A DNA stretch of 64,000 bases from Liquidambar formosana (lineage: Eukaryota; Streptophyta; Magnoliopsida; Saxifragales; Altingiaceae). The notes below the pieces were generated by a model. The model had not been told where the DNA came from, did no database searches, and worked only from the letters and a program-made list of their open reading frames with translations. This document shows, in pieces, positions 29,001 through 42,334 of the stretch. Made by a program: the position numbers and the translations under genes. Location of the stretch: positions 6,562,909 to 6,626,908 of the forward strand of contig CM077823.1 in the NCBI GenBank assembly GCA_039720395.1, read 5' to 3'. Positions within the stretch are counted from its first letter, which is position 1; each line of letters opens with the position of its first letter.

Positions 29001-31500
29001 CTGTAGAATACCCATTTTTGTTCATTCACTTACGCTGATACAATAAAGGAAAATGTTTACATATTGTTTTTTCTATTATTGTTTATTTCACTTATGATGA
29101 TCTCAGGCTCATTTCCCTAAATGGTAAGATTTTTAAACTTTAAACATCCCAACGTATAATTCTCAAAACAAGAAAAAATATTGTGAAGACAAATTAAGAA
29201 GGAGAGGTCACTGGGAAGAAACCCCATTTTTTCTCCAACGACGGCATCTGTTTTCCAACCATGGCCTTTGGTCCCAAGCTTGCTTCACTAATATTTTTTG
29301 ATAAAAAACCATTTTTCCAGCAACAATTCCCAAAACATTCCAATATATATTAAAAAAAAAAGAAAAAAAAATGAAGACGAAGGAAATAATCTTGATCTTT
29401 TGACCACAAACTCTAATCCAACTTTTTATTATTTGTTGTTGTTTAAAAGGGGATTTTATTTACTTGAAAGGAATTGGATGTTGTATACATGGCTATCTTG
29501 TTTAGTAAAAAAAACCCCATTTTTCTCATCTTGATATCCATCAATATCACCCACCAAATCCACCATTGGCCATAAAGATCCACTTGTCGTTCGCTAGAAA
29601 ACTTTTGAGGTTAAAGATGCCGTCGAAAAACCTTTAAGGATAAAGATGCCACCAGAAAAGCAGATCCGCTTGGCGTTTGTCATGGAGATCCACTCGCCGT
29701 TCGTTGGTAAAGCAAATCCACTCAGCCTTGAAGATGCCATTGGCCATCTACTGTGAAGGTTGGGATCTGCTTTGGGTTATATGGGTTTTTTAATTCTTGC
29801 AGCAATGGTGTAACCATGGTTTTGATCTTCAAGAGAAAATAAAAAAGAATAAGAATAAGAGAAGAAAGAAAGGAGAGATTAGAGAGGAAGGGATGGAGCG
29901 AGAAAGTCGCCAGTGTTCAGTTGTGTTCAGTCCCAACCTCTGAGGGAGAAAGTATAGGAGAGAATGAGAAAGAAACTGGGAAAAGGAGAGAAAGAGAGAG
30001 AGAGAAAGAGATGGGGAGGGGACATGAATTCTTACCGAGGTCTGCCAAAAGTTATTGACGGAGTACTTGTTTTCCTTTCATTACCTCAGCACACTTTCTA
30101 TCCGTTGGATCATATCCAACGTAACGTGAACAGAAGAAAGTCGTGGTTGCTAACCACGATTCTTGCTGAAATTTGGTTGCCAACCACGATTTCTAAAAGT
30201 CGTGGTTTGCAACCACGATTTTACTTCTAAAATTTTTTCCAGTCTTTTTTTTTTTTTTTTTTTTTTTTTCATATAACCATCATAATTGCATCTTCTAACC
30301 ACGATTTTAATCCAAAATCATGCCTAGCACCCACGATTTTAGCGTATAAAATTTTTATACTGATACGAGCGTTACAAAAACAGAATTGTATACCCAACCT
30401 AAAATCGTGGTTAACAACCATGATTTATCGCTGTTTGGGAATTAAGTTCAAAATTACACAAAAGTCGAAATAAAGTTTAAAAATCTTACCATTTAGGGAA
30501 AAGAGCGATGATCTCATAAAGGAAAATGTTTAAATGATATCGCCTCATTGCTTTTGCATGACTGACACCATTATATCCAAACACGTCCCTAAAATAGCAT
30601 GGGATCCATATCTTCCCTACTATTATAAGCTAGGGGTTTGTCACTGTAGGTGAATAGTAGCAGGCTAATGTGTCAAGCCTCAAGTTTTTCTCTCTCTCTT
30701 TTTTTTTTTTTTTTCCTTTGTTTGCTTTAACATGTCAAGCTCAAGAATGTCTTCTCCTATACGCCTCTCCTTCTTCTCTCTCTTCTCTAGCAGCCGTTCT
30801 CTCTCTCTCCTTCCCTTCCACGACTTTTAAGTTTGAAATTCAAACTTATATCACACACACAGGTTCTTTCTCTCCCCCCAAAAACCCATGTCTCTCTTTC
30901 TCCCCCCAAAAACCCATGTCCCAAAATTTCTGGAAATCAGGAAAGCTTTCTCCCTCTCCCTGCCATGCTCTCTCTCTCTTTCAATATTTGCATTCAATGG
31001 TGGATTTCAAAGATTTCCTAATTACCAGAAATTTTGGAAGGGCTAAAGAAGATAGCGATGGGTTTCAAATTTTGAATCTCCCTGTTTTAATCGTCAAATC
31101 CTCTACTCACTTCAAAGCCCCTTCTCCCAACTTCTATCTCCTTCTTGGGCACTCTTCTCTTTGAATTCAAAATTTGAATTGGAATTTGACAGACTACTTA
31201 AACCCATTTCCTTTTTGATAGGATTAAACCCACTCTTAAACTATTTCTCATTCATTGATCAATGTTTCCTCTCTCTCATACAAAATTTTTTCCTTTCATT
31301 TTGTAGGTTTCAAGTTTTGGGGGCATAATTAAAATGACAGTGAAAAACACTCGATGAACCGAATAATTTCTATTCTTATTCGTGAGTTCTCTGACTTTAT
31401 TTACAAAATAACATTCGTCTCATACTTTGCCCATCATTTGTTTGTTATCTTGCTTCATTGATTATAAGACATTGATTGGAGTAATGGTACTGTTACATGT
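29001..31500. other. Intergenic, no gene supported
   Basis: 29001-29012 is the acceptor side of the VOC relic (TTCTACAG on the - strand). 29210-29790 contains repeated CCACTTGTCGTTCG / CCACTCGCCGTTCG and GATAAAGATGCC motifs, probably unidentified repeat. A GA-rich tract lies at 29850-30010. 30139-30440 carries short palindromes (separate entry). 30241-30270 is a poly-T run. 30670-31164 is an open frame of 164 codons made of Ser/Leu/Phe-rich low-complexity sequence with a tandem 27-bp duplication (about 30865-30920); I do not accept it as a gene. Confidence 0.55.
30139..30440. repeat. Cluster of AATCGTGGTT/AACCACGATT palindromes
   Basis: Copies occur at about 30139-30161, 30173-30192, 30197-30222, 30296-30306, 30331-30341 and 30402-30424. 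Several are complete inverted pairs with a 3-5 base centre (GTGGTTGCTAACCAC, GTGGTTTGCAACCAC, GTGGTTAACAACCAT). The centres differ while the arms stay constant. Function or element family is unknown to me. Confidence 0.6.
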
Positions 31501-32138
31501 TGTTTACACCCTAAAAATCGGCCTAGGAATATTGATATTGGTTTTTGGCTAGTTTTGCAAAATTCCGTTGTGAATCGTCCTAGAAAGGCTAAATTATTTG
31601 CAAAGGTGGTCACTAATAATGTAGTTCTTCAATTTTGGGGTGAAAGTAGTTACTAAGAGGATCATGGTCAAGTTGGAGGTTACAAGAAGCATGAGAACGT
31701 GGGTATTCTAAAAGTGGAGGGCAGTTAATGGATGAACTCTGTGAGGGCAGTTATGACTGGAACATATAAAAGGGAAAAGACAGCTATTGGTAAAGGACCT
31801 TCAACATCAATCAACAAACCAGTTCCTAGATAACTTTATCTTTTTCATTTTCTTTTAGAACTTTAGGATTTTAAACCTAGAAACATGTGCTCCTTTCTGG
31901 TCAAAGACGTGCGCACCCCTTTGTATCTTTGTAATCTCAGAAGTTATCAATGAAAATGGCTTCCTCCATAGTAAGCATATGTTTTTAATTTCTATTATTT
32001 TCCTGTTCACTTTGTTATTTGTTACAGAAAAAGTCCTTGAGGCCATTTGAGGCAAGGTAGAACCCATAATTCGTTACAATCTCGTGGCTAACACGCTCGT
32101 GCAACCCAATGCCTAGAATTGAAATTTTGGAGGAAACA
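31501..32138 (+). repeat. Putative 5' LTR of the Tat element
   Basis: It starts TGTTTACACCCTAAAAATCG at 31501 and ends GGAGGAAACA at 32138, followed after five bases by the primer-binding region. TG...CA ends and about 638 bp are reasonable for this group. It cannot be confirmed by pairing because the 3' LTR is missing. Confidence 0.6.
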
Positions 32139-32143
32139 CTTTT

Positions 32144-32161
32144 TGGCACGCCCCGTGGGAC
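32144..32161 (+). promoter_or_regulatory. Primer-binding site region of the Tat element
   Basis: TGGCACGCCCCGTGGGAC follows the LTR end and matches in style the TGGC-rich motif that begins the internal region of plant Tat/Athila elements. I did not assign the tRNA. Confidence 0.5.
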
Positions 32162-32208
32162 ACTATTCATGTTGTTTTCCAGTTTCTAGGAGATTTTCTT
32201 GCAAAATC

Positions 32209-33891
32209 ATGCCACCAAAACATGGAGGACGTGGAAAAGAGACTTTAGGCTAAGAATCTGGCCAAGAAGATAATATGGAAATCCCAGGGGATAATTCTCC
32301 AGGGAATGAAAATATGGAAAGCCAACCGTTAGTGGATCACGCAAATATGACTAACGAATTCATGGTTGCTTTTAGAATGAATTTTGACACCATGATGCAC
32401 GACATCTCTCCAATGATGATGTAATAGATGTCTCTTACTATGAAAACGTTTGTTGAGTCTAATCAACAGATTAGTGATAGTCTGAATAAAAATTCGGACA
32501 AGCTACTTAGTTATATGGTGGAAAAACTTGATCCAGCGTTTAAGAATAACGATCATGACAAATTCAATCAATACGGTTGAAAGGCCGAAAATCCAAACAA
32601 TTTCAAGTATAGGGATATACATATCTTGTCCAGGCAAGATCCTCTAAGGCCAAATCTATCGATATTTCGGCCTGGAGGGCAAATCCCCACTTCAATCCAT
32701 TTGGGAAGTCAATTCGATCATACTAGATTGAATGTTGGAACAAGTGGAGCAAATGACAATGTGTTCTATGCTACGCCCAGGGGGGGAATTTATAATCAAA
32801 TGTTAAATGATTCATTTGACCCAAACCGGAATAGCCAATTCATGTTTGGAAACCCAAATGAAATTCCAATTAGAACTGGCCGATCAACGGCTGGAAATTA
32901 TGGGGGTTCAAATAAGGTGCCCTATAATTATCTTGGTCAAGAGGATTCTACACAAACCTTCCAGACCAACTTAAGAGACAACCTGAACAATTTTAGAGAA
33001 GAGATTGTTAGTATTATTAGGGAACAATTAGGGGCAAGTCGACCTCCAATTAGAACGGCTTATAGTCGTCCTTATCCTGATTACATTGACCAGCTTCACG
33101 AATTCCCTAGAGGCTGTAAATTTCCTGATTTTACTTTGTTTTCAGGAGAAGATAGGCAGTCTACTTTTGAACATGTTGGCCGATTCACGTGCCAATGTGG
33201 TGAAGCTAGTAGTAGTGGCTTTTTAAAGTTGAGGCTATTTCCAAGTTCGTTAACTGGTTAGGCCTTTAATTGGTATATCAATTTGCCATCAGGCTCTATC
33301 ACAACATGGCAGGAAATGGAATCCCTTTTCTATACTTACTTTTGTAGGGCTAAGACAAAAATAACGATCGCTAATCTAGCCCAAATGTGTCAGGAGCCTG
33401 GTGAGAAGGTTGACACCTTCGTCCAAAGATTCTGCAATGCCCAATGTAGGTGTAGGTTGAATCTGGCACAGTCTGATTGTGTCAAAATGGTGATTAATGG
33501 ACTTAACCTGGAAAACAAGAAGAAGTTCATTGGTCAAGACTTTTTTAACTTAGGCCATCTTATGACTGTAGTGTCTAAATACGAGAGAATTCTCGAAGAA
33601 GAGAATTAAAGAAGGGTTTCTTCAAGGGGTACTTATTATAGAAACCCTAATAGAGAAGTGGCTCAAATCGAAGCCATTAAAGAAGATGAAGAGGCTGAAG
33701 AAGAAATTGCATTGGCCGAATTAAATATTAATCGACCCTATACATATAGGGCTTTGGTAAAATTAAGAGTCCAAGAGTTGAAACAAAATTTCCAGAGGAG
33801 ATCAAATAATGGTAGCCAAAATGGAAGTAATTTTAGGGATAAGAAATATGATTTCGACTTCTCTAAAACTGAGCAAATATTTGACCTATAA
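32209..33891 (+). pseudogene. Tat element gag (interrupted)
   Basis: Starting at ATG 32209 (MPPKHGGRGKE), the frame is broken by stops at 32248-32250 and again near 32424. The capsid-like core runs 32626-33609 with FPDFTLFSGEDRQSTFEHV, then AFNWYINLPSGSITTWQEME, a typical gypsy gag region ending in KYERILEEEN. 33658-33891 is an acidic linker with QELKQNFQRRSNN. One in-frame stop (33259-33261) splits the core. Confidence 0.78.
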
Positions 33892-35168
33892 TTAAAAGAT
33901 GGACAGATCAAGTTACCAGATGGACATAAAATCCCATCTGCAGAAGAAATGAAAGATAAAAAATATTATAAATGGCATGATTGTTAGACACATCCAACAA
34001 ATAGTTGCATTGTGTTAAGAGATGCCATTCAAAGGTCAATAAATAGTGAAAAATTAAAATTTCCTGAGGACAAAACTGTCCATCAAATGGATAAAAACCC
34101 TTTTCTTTTTGAATTTCCAGTTAATATGGTCGTTTTATAGGTATAAGACTCAGACTTGCTCAACAACGAGGCTAAAAATGCTAGAAAGAAATCAGAAGAT
34201 AGAGGAAAAGCAATTATGCAGGCTCCACAACAGCAGAATGAAGCTGTGAAATCGGTCTCGTTTATTCCTAAGGCCGAAGGTGAGACTTATGCCTATTCTG
34301 GGAAGTTAGATGCCAGTGCTATTAAAAGATGGATAAATGTCGCAATAGAGCATTTCAGTGACATTTATGGTTACCCACTGTATTGTTGAGGATGTCACAA
34401 GAAATTGGCAATGCCCCAGTATAACCCTGGAAATTTGAAGAAGGCTGTGATTGGAGATGTTGAGGTCTCAATTTACAGAGGCGAGTTACAAGTTAGAGGC
34501 CTTAATGAGGCCAAAGTTGCAAATGTTGCGGCCAAGAGGCCGAATAAATATGAACAAAAATTCAGATCAAGTAGCCTGTATAAGGCTAGAGTTGAAAAAG
34601 AAAAGATAATAAAAGAAGAAAATGAAGAGCATGCTAGAAGCCTAAGGAAAGGCTACTGAAAGACAGATGATAGCAATAAGAGGATTCGACTTGATGAATA
34701 CGCAAAAGGTCAAGTTTTATAAATCACTGTCAGAAATGATTATCAGGCCAGAGGTAATCAAGCCGATAAAATGACTAAAGATAAGGCATCCAGTTCCGGG
34801 ACTGGTGAAGGTGACTTGCGAAATTTAATCAAGCCTAGAATGGTGAAGCCAAAGCCGACTCAGCCAGAAAGATGGGCCCAGGCTCGTCACCCAAAGTTTA
34901 ATCAACCTGAAATTACTTAAACCCAAAAAAGAAGGCTTCAAAGAATGCAAGCTGAAGAAAAGAGAGAGCTGATTAAAAAGACAGGCGGATACCGAATTCG
35001 GCCTTATATTTAGAAGTGTCTGGAAGCACTTGAAGAGGAGAAGAAATCTCTTCAAAAAGCCATAGAGAAGTGCAAGGAAGATGAAATCCTCAAGGCCAAT
35101 GATTTAATGCTGATGACGATGATACCATTCAATTTAGTTCGCTTCCACCTGCTAGGATTCATGTAAAT

Positions 35169-36112
35169 ATGGTTTTTATTTTACCAATAGATTTCAAAGC
35201 TAAGGAAGGTCAAGCTCAGTCTCTTGATGACATTGATGTTGGTTTTGAGGGAAAAATCTCTATTAATGAAATTTCAGAAACTTTTAATCGATTTGTACAG
35301 ACCGAATTACCTAATGAAAATATTACTTTCACCAAGCCTAGTGAAAACATGGCTAAACATGGTTGTTCCTATAGAAGTGACTGTAGGAAACAAAACTAAA
35401 ATGACAGCATTCTTTGTCATGAATTCGGCCTCAAACTATAATGCCTTGTTAGGCCGAGATTGGATTCATGCAAACTTATGTGTCCCATCTTTACTTCATC
35501 AATGTTTGATGATTTGGAATGGGAATAAGGCTAACGTAATTTAGGCCGATAGTCACCTATTTGCCTTAACAACCAATTTTGCTGAGGCGGTTCTTTATGA
35601 CAAAAATGTGAAGCCATTAGAGTTTTCAGGGTATGATAAACATGGCCGACCCCTTAAGGTTGCTTCATCAATGTTGGATAGAGGGTGCCATGTAAATTCG
35701 ATCTCACGAGAGACTATGTCTGGGAACAAAAATTTTAATGGATCTTGAAATCCAAGCATACCAAGAAGCCATGCAAAGAATAGAATCTTACATGGCTGAA
35801 GTCAATGAAATTGAATCGGCCAGCTTGGTCGATTGTGTCAGAGAAGATGCAGATGAAATTACTATAGAAGAATTACAACCAGAACCTAGGAAGTTGAGTG
35901 ATGAGAAAGCCCAAGTCATAGACCCATTACAAGAAATGAAATTACTAGGGGATTCCAAGCCGATTTTCATTAATCAAAACTTACCAGAAAGTTGGAAAGA
36001 AAAGTTAATTGGCTTGTTAAAGGAATTCAAAGATTGTTTTGCTTGGGATTATAATGAATTTCTAGGATTAGAACAAAAACTGGTTGAACATAAGTTACCA
36101 ATCAAAAAATGA
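35169..36112 (+). pseudogene. Tat element protease region and linker
   Basis: FFVMNSASNYNALLGRDWIH (35410-35469) is the C-terminal part of the retropepsin domain with the conserved YNALLGRDW block. The N-terminal catalytic region lies in a shifted frame just upstream (35340-35400). It is followed by a linker with SWKEKLIGLLKEFKDCFAWD (35990-36050), the usual lead-in to the reverse transcriptase. Confidence 0.7.
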
Positions 36113-36142
36113 TTTAAGTCATATAAACAACCTCCTAGGATA

Positions 36143-37360
36143 ATGGCTCCAGAAATTCATTTCAAAGTTAAAGAAGAAATCGAGAGACTATTAAAGGTCA
36201 GATTCATTATAACGGCCAAGTTTGTGGAGTGGCTTTCAAACATTGTTCTAGTCTTAAAAAAGAATGGAAAATTAAGAGTGTGTATAGATTTTAGAGATTT
36301 AAACAAAGCCACCACAAAACATGAATATCCAATGCCTGTGGTTGACATGTTGGTCGACGCAGCAGTTGGATTTGAAGTCCTATCTTTCATGGATAGTCAT
36401 TCGGGCTATAACCAAATTTTTATAACCGAAGACGATATATCAAAAACAGCTTTTAGGTGCCCAGGTAGCATTGGAACCTTTGAATGGGTTGTAATGCCAT
36501 CCGGTCTAAAAAATGCTGAGGCAACTTATCAAAGGGCTATGAATTGTATTTTCCATAACATGATTGGAAAATTTATGGAAGTTTACATAGATGATGTGGT
36601 GATTAAATCTTCAGATCTGGACATTCATATGACCGATCTAAGGAAGTCTTTTGAAAGAATGCGAGCCCATAATTTAAAAATGAATCCCTTAAAATGTGTC
36701 TTTGGTGTGTCTGCTGGGAACTTTTTGGGTCACCTTGTTCACCAAAGGGGGATCGAAGTCAATAAAAATAAAACAAAGGCAATTTTTGATGCAAAGCCAC
36801 CTTCTAATAAAAAAGAACTTCAAAGATTTCTCGGTCAAGTTAATTTCTTGCGCCGTTTTATTTCCAATTGTGTAGCGAAAACCAAAGCCTTCTCTCCTTT
36901 GCTGAAGATACGGGCGGAGGACGACTTCAAGTGGGACAAGCAGCATCAGGAGGCATTTAACCAATTGAAAGAGTATCTTACGAAGCCACCGGTGTTGATG
37001 CCACCCAAGCAGGGAAAACCCTTGACGTTATACATATCGGCCGCTGAAGAATCTATTGGAGCATTGTTGGTTCAAGACAGAGATGACGGACATGAGCAGG
37101 CCGTTTATTTTCTTAGTAAATTTTTAAATGAAATCGAGTGTAGATATACCCCGATTGAAAAACTATGCTTGGCTTTGTACTTTTCTTGTATTAAGTTAAG
37201 ATATTACATGTTACCTATTATGGTTTATATAATATGTCAAACTGATGTGGTTAAATACATGTTAAGTAGACCAATTGTAAGAGGAAAAATTGCAAAATGG
37301 TCTTTAGTGTTTATCGAATTCTATTTGCAATATACTCCTCAAAAGACAATGAAAGGCTAA
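36143..37360 (+). pseudogene. Tat element reverse transcriptase-RNase H
   Basis: A single open frame of 405 codons. RT blocks: LRVCIDFRDLNKAT, FMDSHSGYNQI, AFRCPGSIGTFEWVVMPSGL and the catalytic YIDDVV (about 36583-36600). Then FLGHLVHQRGIEV, the connection FLGQVNFLRRFI and RNase H (LYISAAEESIGALLVQD, PIEKLCLALYF). Only the stop before the second RNase H separates it from 37364-38032, so this segment has decayed least. Confidence 0.85.
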
Positions 37361-37363
37361 GCA

Positions 37364-38032
37364 TTGGCCGATTTTTTAGCAAGCCATCCCAATATGGAAG
37401 ATATTCCTGAAATTTTCCCAACTATGGAGATTGGATGCATCTCTGTAGTACCATGGATTTTAATTTTTGATGTCTCGAGAACTGAAGAATCGGCTGGAGC
37501 AGGGATTGTCCTGATATCCCCAATTAACAAAAGAACTCAGTTATCATTCAAATTGGATCTTGACTGTACAAACAATCAGGCCGAATATAAAGCACTCATT
37601 ATCGGCCTAAGTTTATTAGTAGATTTGAATGTTTCTAATGTTCTTGTCATTGGTGATTCTCAATTAGTTTTGAGGCTATTATCTGGCGATTTTAAATGTG
37701 TTAGTGATTCTTTAATCGAATACAATAGAACTGAAAAGCATTTGTTAGGTTTGTTTGCTGATGTTTTGTTCAAATGTGTCCCTAGAAAAGAAAACAATGA
37801 AGCAAATGAGTTGGCCCAGATAGCCTCTGGATTAAAAATCCCTCCAAGTGTCCTGGCTAGGACGATAACTATAGAGAGAAGATTAGAATCGTCCTTAGTG
37901 AGTAAATTCGGTCATGATGAGTTGGTATTGTCATTAGATGTTGCTCAAGATGATTGGAGATTTCCAATCATAAAATATTTGCAAAACCCATATATATATA
38001 TAAACGAGTTCATACAAATAAAATGTTCATGA
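37364..38032 (+). pseudogene. Tat element second (archaeal-type) RNase H
   Basis: After ADFLASHPN, the domain begins LIFDVSRTEESAGAGIVLIS and shows NNQAEYKALIIGL and VIGDSQLVLRLLSG, with acidic residues at the RNase H catalytic positions (D, E, D). A stop at 37358-37360 separates it from the polymerase. It ends before any integrase sequence. Confidence 0.8.
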
Positions 38033-38231
38033 TACATTCTTCCTATTTATTTTAATTAGTGTTAAGTATAGAGTACTTAAGGAAACTACCATTGTTATTT
38101 TTTAAAATTTTCAATCGATATATTTATTTTTTTATATAAAAAAATTCATGATAATACAATGGCTATGTTGTATTGTTTTTAGTCATTTTGATTTGATGGT
38201 TTGTTTGTTTGGTCGGAAACAAGGCAACTAG

Positions 38232-40100
38232 TGTAACGACCCGAAATGGGGTCGTTAGTTATATAACTATATTGTAAGAAATTCCAATTTAAAGTTAATT
38301 TTGATGGATGTTCAAATAAAATAATTCTTTTGAAAACTTTTTCAAAAAATTGGCAAGGTCTTATCTAAAATAGGACCTACCAAATTATCGTCTAGTAAGA
38401 AAACTTATAGAAAACTTATTTATAATATTCTCAATTCATCCACACAAATTTCAAAAAATAAATAAGATAAAGGCTACATCATAGCCACATGGGTCTCATC
38501 TAATTCCAATCCACTATTTATTTACATATTACAAGCCATGAATTTAAATAAATACATGCCTAGGGTCAAAGTCAAAATAAAATGCAATAACTTTCTTAAA
38601 TTTGTTACATATTAACTAAATGAATGCATGTATGCCGATGTGCTCTCAAAACCCCATGCCAGACTTTATTTTTGAAAATATGACTTGCAAGAAAACTAGT
38701 GGGTGTGAGCTATAGACTCAGTATGAAACATTTTCCCAAAATAACCCAAGGTTTTAAAACAATAATTTTATATACTTTTTAAAAAAACCTACAAAACCTA
38801 TCTTATTTTGCATATTAGAATATAAAACTGTAAAATTATAAAGAATAAACCGCAAAAAATAAATCATTTTGATTTAATAATAACATACTCTGCTACCAAC
38901 ACCCCTTTTTATGAAAAAGGTAAGTAATAAACCCAAGTTATTTATAAACCAAAATCAAATTATTTCTGTTAACTTTCACATGCTAATAAAACCTTTCTTT
39001 ATTTCCATAAATCCATGCAATCCATTTTCATACGAAATAGCATTTATTTGAATAACTTAGATGATATGTGGGATCGAATTCTAGCTCAGCCTCAATCAAT
39101 ATTAAACCTCCTCGGACAAATGGGGCCCTCACGCAATATAAAGGGATTTTATTCCCATAAATTCAAGATAGAACCAACTGAACCCACAGGACCACAAGAG
39201 CAGAGTAGAACCAACTGAACCCCGATAAAACCCGAAGTGATCTTCCATTATATATCAAGTGAGACATTCTATAAAGCCCACAAAACCATTTTTCGTTTCA
39301 TTTATCATTTCTATAATTTCCCAATCTCATCAGAAAATATGAAGAATTTTCCCAAAAACTATTTAATGGGTTTATACCTTTAAATCATATGAATTAACTC
39401 TCATAATTCATATAATTCATATAATTCATTTCCTAATCATTTTCAAAATAATTGTTTAAAAAACACTAATATAAAAGTAACCCCTAATATTTTGTACTAC
39501 AAATTACTAAATCATAGGTTATAAAAACGCCTATTCTAACCCCCAAAAACATACCAGGGTCCCAAAACCAATAGGAGTGTAACAAATATACACGTAATCC
39601 AAACGCTAGGTTTTCCAAAAATCCATCAAAACCCATAAAAACTTACCCTATGCATGTAATTTATGCCTAATATACCAAATTCATGTAAATCTACATTATG
39701 TATATCAAAACCTCGATGTATCAATGGTTTAAAATGAGAAAATGCCCCTACCTAAAAAACGGAGTGAAGAAATGCAAATCCACCACCATAGTTGGGTAGA
39801 TCGGGCCAAGAATTGCTAGATTCGAGCTTATCAGCATCAGATCAAAGTCCATGTGCTCAGGTGAGCAACTGTCGGCCTCTCCCTCTTTCTTTCTTTTCTC
39901 TCTCTGGGATCTCCCCCTGAAAATGGGTTCTAAACCCTTAAAAATGTGGGTCAACTCAAGTCCAAGGTAATTTTTCCCCATTAAAAAGAAATCAAGGTTG
40001 TTGACGCTTGATCGACCAGCCTTTACCAGAATGCACTAAAATGTGCTGACAGTCACCCGGATCCACCCCTATTCAACACATATCCACATCTACCCATACG
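38232..40100 (+). repeat. Possible solo LTR or LTR fragment (end uncertain)
   Basis: The start TGTAACGACCCGAAATGGGG is typical of plant LTRs, which often begin TGTAACG/ACC with a CGACCC-GGGTCG palindrome. The stretch is non-coding, with a pyrimidine-rich leader-like part at 39880-39915. I found no primer-binding site, second LTR or secure target duplication. ACTAG precedes it and also occurs at about 40853, but that may be chance. Confidence 0.35.
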
Positions 40101-42334
40101 TGAACTGCACTACTGCAATAATACACTATGGTCATTACAACTAAAATGGAATGAGATTTCAATGTTGGTAATGGGGTTGAGGCTTTTTCTAACCGTGGCA
40201 GTTCACCATTGAAATCTAATTTCTCAACTTGTGTGGATCACAACCAACCAAACAAGGTCATAGTGTTATGAGGTTGATTATCAAAGGAAACTACTATAGT
40301 CATGTAACTGGGTGTGTGGTTATACATATGCTCAGCATGCACTAGCAATATGCAGCAAAAAGGAAAAATGCATTGTAATTAAGTCCTAGAATGAAAATAC
40401 ACTTTAATACCATAACAGAGATTAAAGAAGCTGCAAAAATATTAGTCTAGGGATCGATTACGTAAATTATCAATATAATCACTGAATTTAAGCAATATAG
40501 TGGAATAAGCGAGGTTTAGTATCCAACAATAAATAAATAAATAAATAAATAAGAGTAAGCGAGGTTGCGTCTTGGGTCAATTATGATAATTGAAACAACC
40601 CCCCCCCAAAAAAAAAAAAAAAAAAAAAAAACAAAAACAAAAAAACAAAAACAGAGGAAGAAGAAGAAGAAGAAGAAGAAGAAGGATCAATACACCTATA
40701 ATATGAAGGTATCAATATCGGTTTTAAAAAGGTTATTAGAAAAAGAAAATAAAGTAAAACAGAAAACAACAACTCTTGCAAGTATTAGGAATTAATGGGC
40801 CGAAAGCAGCATAGTATGGCAGCTGGCCATAACCGATATGAAATTATTGCCAACTAGTAGTCTAGTACCTACAACAAACATCATAAGGCTGACCAAAATA
40901 AAATAAAATAACATCATAAGGAAAAAAAATGGAATTACTTTCTAGAAGCATCAAAACACTCCAATGTATATTTGCTCTCAAACCACTCATTATCAAAACT
41001 CAAATAAATCAAAATTGAATAAATCAAAATCACCAACACAAATAAACAAGACCATCAACCTAAAAAAAAATTAACAATAGCCAGGAAAAATATTTTTTTA
41101 AAAAAAAAAAAATTCAAAGCAACCGAAAAGTAAAAAAATGGAAAATATTATGTAAATCATCATTCAATCATATTTAAGAAAAACATTCCAAAAGTAACAG
41201 ACCTACCCAAAAAAGAATATAAAATGTCATATTAGCTAAATCATTGTTCATTTTTATTTCTTGGTAGTATACATAAATGAGATCAACCAAACATAATATG
41301 GTTATTTTCCTTCTTTGTATGGAGGATGTTGCAGGTTTTGCTATCCCGTGTTGTATTCAATCTTAATAATACAATTATTTTCTTTCTTTCAAAAATAAAA
41401 AAAATAAAAAAATAATTGTCCTTTTTCTCTATATATATTAGTTCATATCAATATGTATAAGTTTACAGCCTGCGAGATATAAGTCAAATGTATGATTTAT
41501 AATATGTTGAGAATTTGGAAAGCTTCCTCTAAATGGTGAACTCGTTTAAATGCCTACCCACTACTGCACCTCTATTTTCACGCCATATCGTGGGAACTTC
41601 GCCCCTTCTTCAAAGGAATTATAGATAGGTCCGGCTACGGGAGAACAATTACAGTTCAATGCAAACTATTACTAACTTACAAGTAAATGACTACTAACTT
41701 AACTAAGAATGACTACTAACTGATATTGAACTGTAATTGTTGGCCCTAGTAATAGCGGCTCAATAGCATTTTTTAACCCAAACCCATCCGACTCCAAGCA
41801 TTGTACATAGTAACATAGATAACCACAATCAGAAGGTTCAATACTTCAATTTTATATGAACTCCTTGTCCGTTCCAAATGGTGTGTGTGTGAGTAAGAGA
41901 GCAAAAAAGGAGACACTGCAAGAGAGTTTCTACCAAAGTCGTGCAACCATCAATGCTATTTGGTGCCGACTCATGAAATCACTTTGAATGAAATCATATT
42001 TTATGTGGATGATCAAGTAATGCAAATAACTGGGAACGATAGAATTTAAAAATTTGTCAAGCAACCATACCTAATGTGAAGTTTGATCGGCTGCTGTTTC
42101 GTAAAGTCCACAAATATATAGCTGGTAATGAGAATTCTGTCGTTCTATTTGCTTTGTTTTGATGATCTCATGATCATTGCAGGGGAGAGATGGAGATGGA
42201 GAGTGACTTATAAGGCCATGAGGGATAGGTGTCGGAGCAAAGAGTTCTAATGATTAGAACCAAATGAAGGGAGATGTGAGAGTTCTAATGAAGGGAGAGT
42301 CAGAGAGAGACGTGTGGTTCAGTTGCAGTTTTTG

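Larger units (their letters stand above)
31501..38032 (+). mobile_element. Ty3/gypsy Tat-lineage retrotransposon, 3'-truncated
   Basis: Order: 5' LTR, primer-binding region, gag, protease, reverse transcriptase, RNase H and a second archaeal-type RNase H. The extra RNase H, the TGGCACGCCCCGTGGGAC start of the internal region and the gag style mark the Tat/Ogre-Retand group. The sequence stops right after the second RNase H (last residues DWRFPIIKYLQNP); integrase and 3' LTR are absent from the window, so the copy was cut by deletion or replacement. Many in-frame stops, one in gag at 33259-33261, show it is inactive. Confidence 0.88.

Noticed and set aside
28620..29015. 131-codon frame starting MGILQVV as an intact VOC protein
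   Set aside because: Its first half is in the wrong frame; family residues before the one-base deletion are read in the neighbouring frame.
30670..31164. 164-codon open frame with a hydrophobic start
   Set aside because: Ser/Leu/Phe-rich translation of pyrimidine-rich DNA with an internal tandem duplication; no domain, no splice or conservation evidence.
38232..40860. Solo LTR bounded by ACTAG duplications at 38227 and 40853
   Set aside because: The span would include poly-A and GAA microsatellites and the 5-mer is common; kept only as a low-confidence LTR start.
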